In this document: in pieces, positions 4,803 to 5,748 of the stretch | Layout of the letters: each line of letters starts with the position of its first letter | How positions within the stretch are numbered: position 1 is the first letter of the stretch | Assembly (NCBI GenBank): GCA_018666055.1 | Contig: JABJAS010000013.1 | Span: 1 to 5,748, forward strand | Direction of reading: 5' to 3' | DNA length: 5,748 nucleotides | DNA from: Halieaceae bacterium | Lineage (GTDB): Bacteria; Pseudomonadota; Gammaproteobacteria; Pseudomonadales; Halieaceae | The notes under the pieces: generated by a model | What the model was told of the DNA's origin: nothing | Database searches by the model: none | Seen by the model: the letters and a program-made list of their open reading frames with translations, nothing else | Translations under genes and position numbers: made by a program

Positions 4803-5748
4803 TTAGCCTGCCGTAAATACTCGGTTGAAGACGCTATCAAATACTTCAAGTTCCTCGATGCGCCCCATACTGACTCGAGAATAATTTGCATAACCCTTAT
4901 ACGCGCCGCGGATAATGACCTGGTTCGCGGCCATTTCATTTTTAAAATCGCTCGCATCGCGGCCAATATCGGCATAAACAAAATTAGTTTGCGAGGGTAA
5001 TGGTTCTATACCATTCCGCCGGAAGGTAGCATTCACCATAGCCCTGCCTTGCAGGATTTTTTGTCGAGAAAAGTCGATAAACGCGTCATCGAGATAGCTG
5101 TGGTAAGCCGCATAAAGACCCACGCCATTGGGCCACGCCATTACATGATCTTTGACCACCTTCACCATATCGGGGTGGCCCATACCGTAGCCGACTCGCA
5201 GTCCTGCCATACCGAAAATTTTTGAAAAAGTCCGAGTAATGAGCACATTAGCACCTTCACGAACCAAGTCGACCATCGACGTATAATCTGGTTTATCGGT
5301 GAGCTCGTTGTAGGCCTCATCGATCAGAATTGGCACACGGGGACTCAGTTCTCGACAAAAAGCGCGTAACTCATCGCCGTCGATAGCCATTCCAGTGGGG
5401 TTATTCGGGTTACAGAGATAGACGAGCCCTACCGTGTCATCCACGGCACGCGCCATGGCGTCGAGGTCAATACTCATGTCCTCGCGCAGCGGGATTCGCT
5501 CCACTGCTATCCCCAAGCGCTCCGCATAAGCCAGGTGATCCGAGTAAGTGAGGCTCGGTGAAATCACCTTGCCCTGTTTGCCAAACGCCATCATGGCTGC
5601 CTGCAACCCCTCGTTTGAGCCTGACGCTAAGAAGACCTGATCTGGATTAAGCCGATGGCGCTCCACGAACAGTGCTGGTAAATCTTGCTCTATTTTGCCG
5701 GGATAATAGGCCGTTTTAGGCAGAATCTTAGCGACTGCCTCCAGCGCC
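4803..5748 (-). CDS. PLP-dependent aminotransferase, HisC-like (N-terminus beyond window)
   Basis: The frame is open from the right edge to a TAA at 4803 and gives about 315 residues of a fold-type I class I/II aminotransferase. The GTG at 5666 is internal, since coding resemblance continues upstream ('ALEAVAKILPKTAYYPG'). Counting from that GTG as residue 1, the sequence shows 'LASGSNEG' (13-20, cofactor phosphate loop), 'NPNNPTG' (86-92, the PLP-contacting Asn), 'DEAYNEL' (116-122, with the Asp that pairs with the PLP nitrogen), 'TFSKIFGMAGLRVGYG' with the Schiff-base Lys149, and 'SRVSMG' with Arg264 for the substrate carboxylate. All key residues visible are intact. Order and motifs fit histidinol-phosphate aminotransferase and its paralogues, which swap an amino group between 2-oxoglutarate/glutamate and the substrate. 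Without other his genes nearby, a different amino acid substrate is equally possible, so no symbol is given. A possible signal sequence cannot be judged. Confidence 0.9.
   Translation of the reverse strand, partial: ALEAVAKILPKTAYYPGKIEQDLPALFVERHRLNPDQVFLASGSNEGLQAAMMAFGKQGKVISPSLTYSDHLAYAERLGIAVERIPLREDMSIDLDAMARAVDDTVGLVYLCNPNNPTGMAIDGDELRAFCRELSPRVPILIDEAYNELTDKPDYTSMVDLVREGANVLITRTFSKIFGMAGLRVGYGMGHPDMVKVVKDHVMAWPNGVGLYAAYHSYLDDAFIDFSRQKILQGRAMVNATFRRNGIEPLPSQTNFVYADIGRDASDFKNEMAANQVIIRGAYKGYANYSRVSMGRIEELEVFDSVFNRVFTAG

Noticed and set aside
4397..4981. A 194-residue version of the small His/Cys protein
   Set aside because: The extra N-terminal part overlaps the aminotransferase in another frame. 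It has no signal features, and the ribosome-binding site points to the ATG at 4678.
4803..5748. Functional link between the HisC-like aminotransferase and the histidine-rich receptor
   Set aside because: Adjacency alone does not connect amino-acid synthesis to metal uptake. A separate promoter and a possible terminator lie between them.

Overview
The window carries four protein-coding units plus one small gene. All are typical of a Gram-negative bacterium: an outer-membrane TonB-dependent receptor, exported periplasmic proteins, and Shine-Dalgarno sites ahead of the genes. The mix of a soluble bacterial cytochrome P450, a secreted alpha/beta hydrolase, a ZnuD-type metal receptor and a HisC-type aminotransferase suggests a proteobacterium, possibly an aquatic gammaproteobacterium. 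That taxonomic placement is inference, because no rRNA or marker gene is present.

Left part (1-1872). The first 203 residues of a cytochrome P450 run leftward off the window edge (609 to 1, minus). A 339-base intergenic region separates it from a divergently transcribed, probably exported alpha/beta hydrolase (949-1872, plus). The best start for the hydrolase is a GTG at 949, 12 bases downstream of the longest-ORF start at 937, because only the 949 start has a Shine-Dalgarno site. Its likely promoter has a good -10 (914-919), and two identical heptamers lie one helical turn apart just upstream.

Middle (1873-4678). The hydrolase converges on a two-gene minus-strand operon, with a perfect 10-bp inverted repeat between them (1894-1926). 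In transcription order the operon encodes a 93-residue exported His/Cys protein (4678-4397) and, 46 bases later, an 800-residue TonB-dependent receptor (4350-1948). The receptor resembles the ZnuD zinc-receptor family. It carries five separate His/Asp/Glu-rich blocks with 41 histidines in total, each placed where a long extracellular loop is expected. Some blocks are built from in-frame 12-bp or 24-bp tandem DNA repeats. The likely system is capture and uptake of zinc, or a similar divalent metal, across the outer membrane, with the small protein as a periplasmic or membrane-anchored metal-binding partner. The metal identity and the small protein's role are inferred.

Right part (4803-5748). 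A PLP-dependent fold-type I aminotransferase of the HisC-like group is transcribed leftward, upstream of the metal operon. Its N-terminus lies beyond the right edge. A 121-base gap with a weak inverted repeat and a plausible promoter separates it from the small gene, so the metal operon probably has its own promoter.
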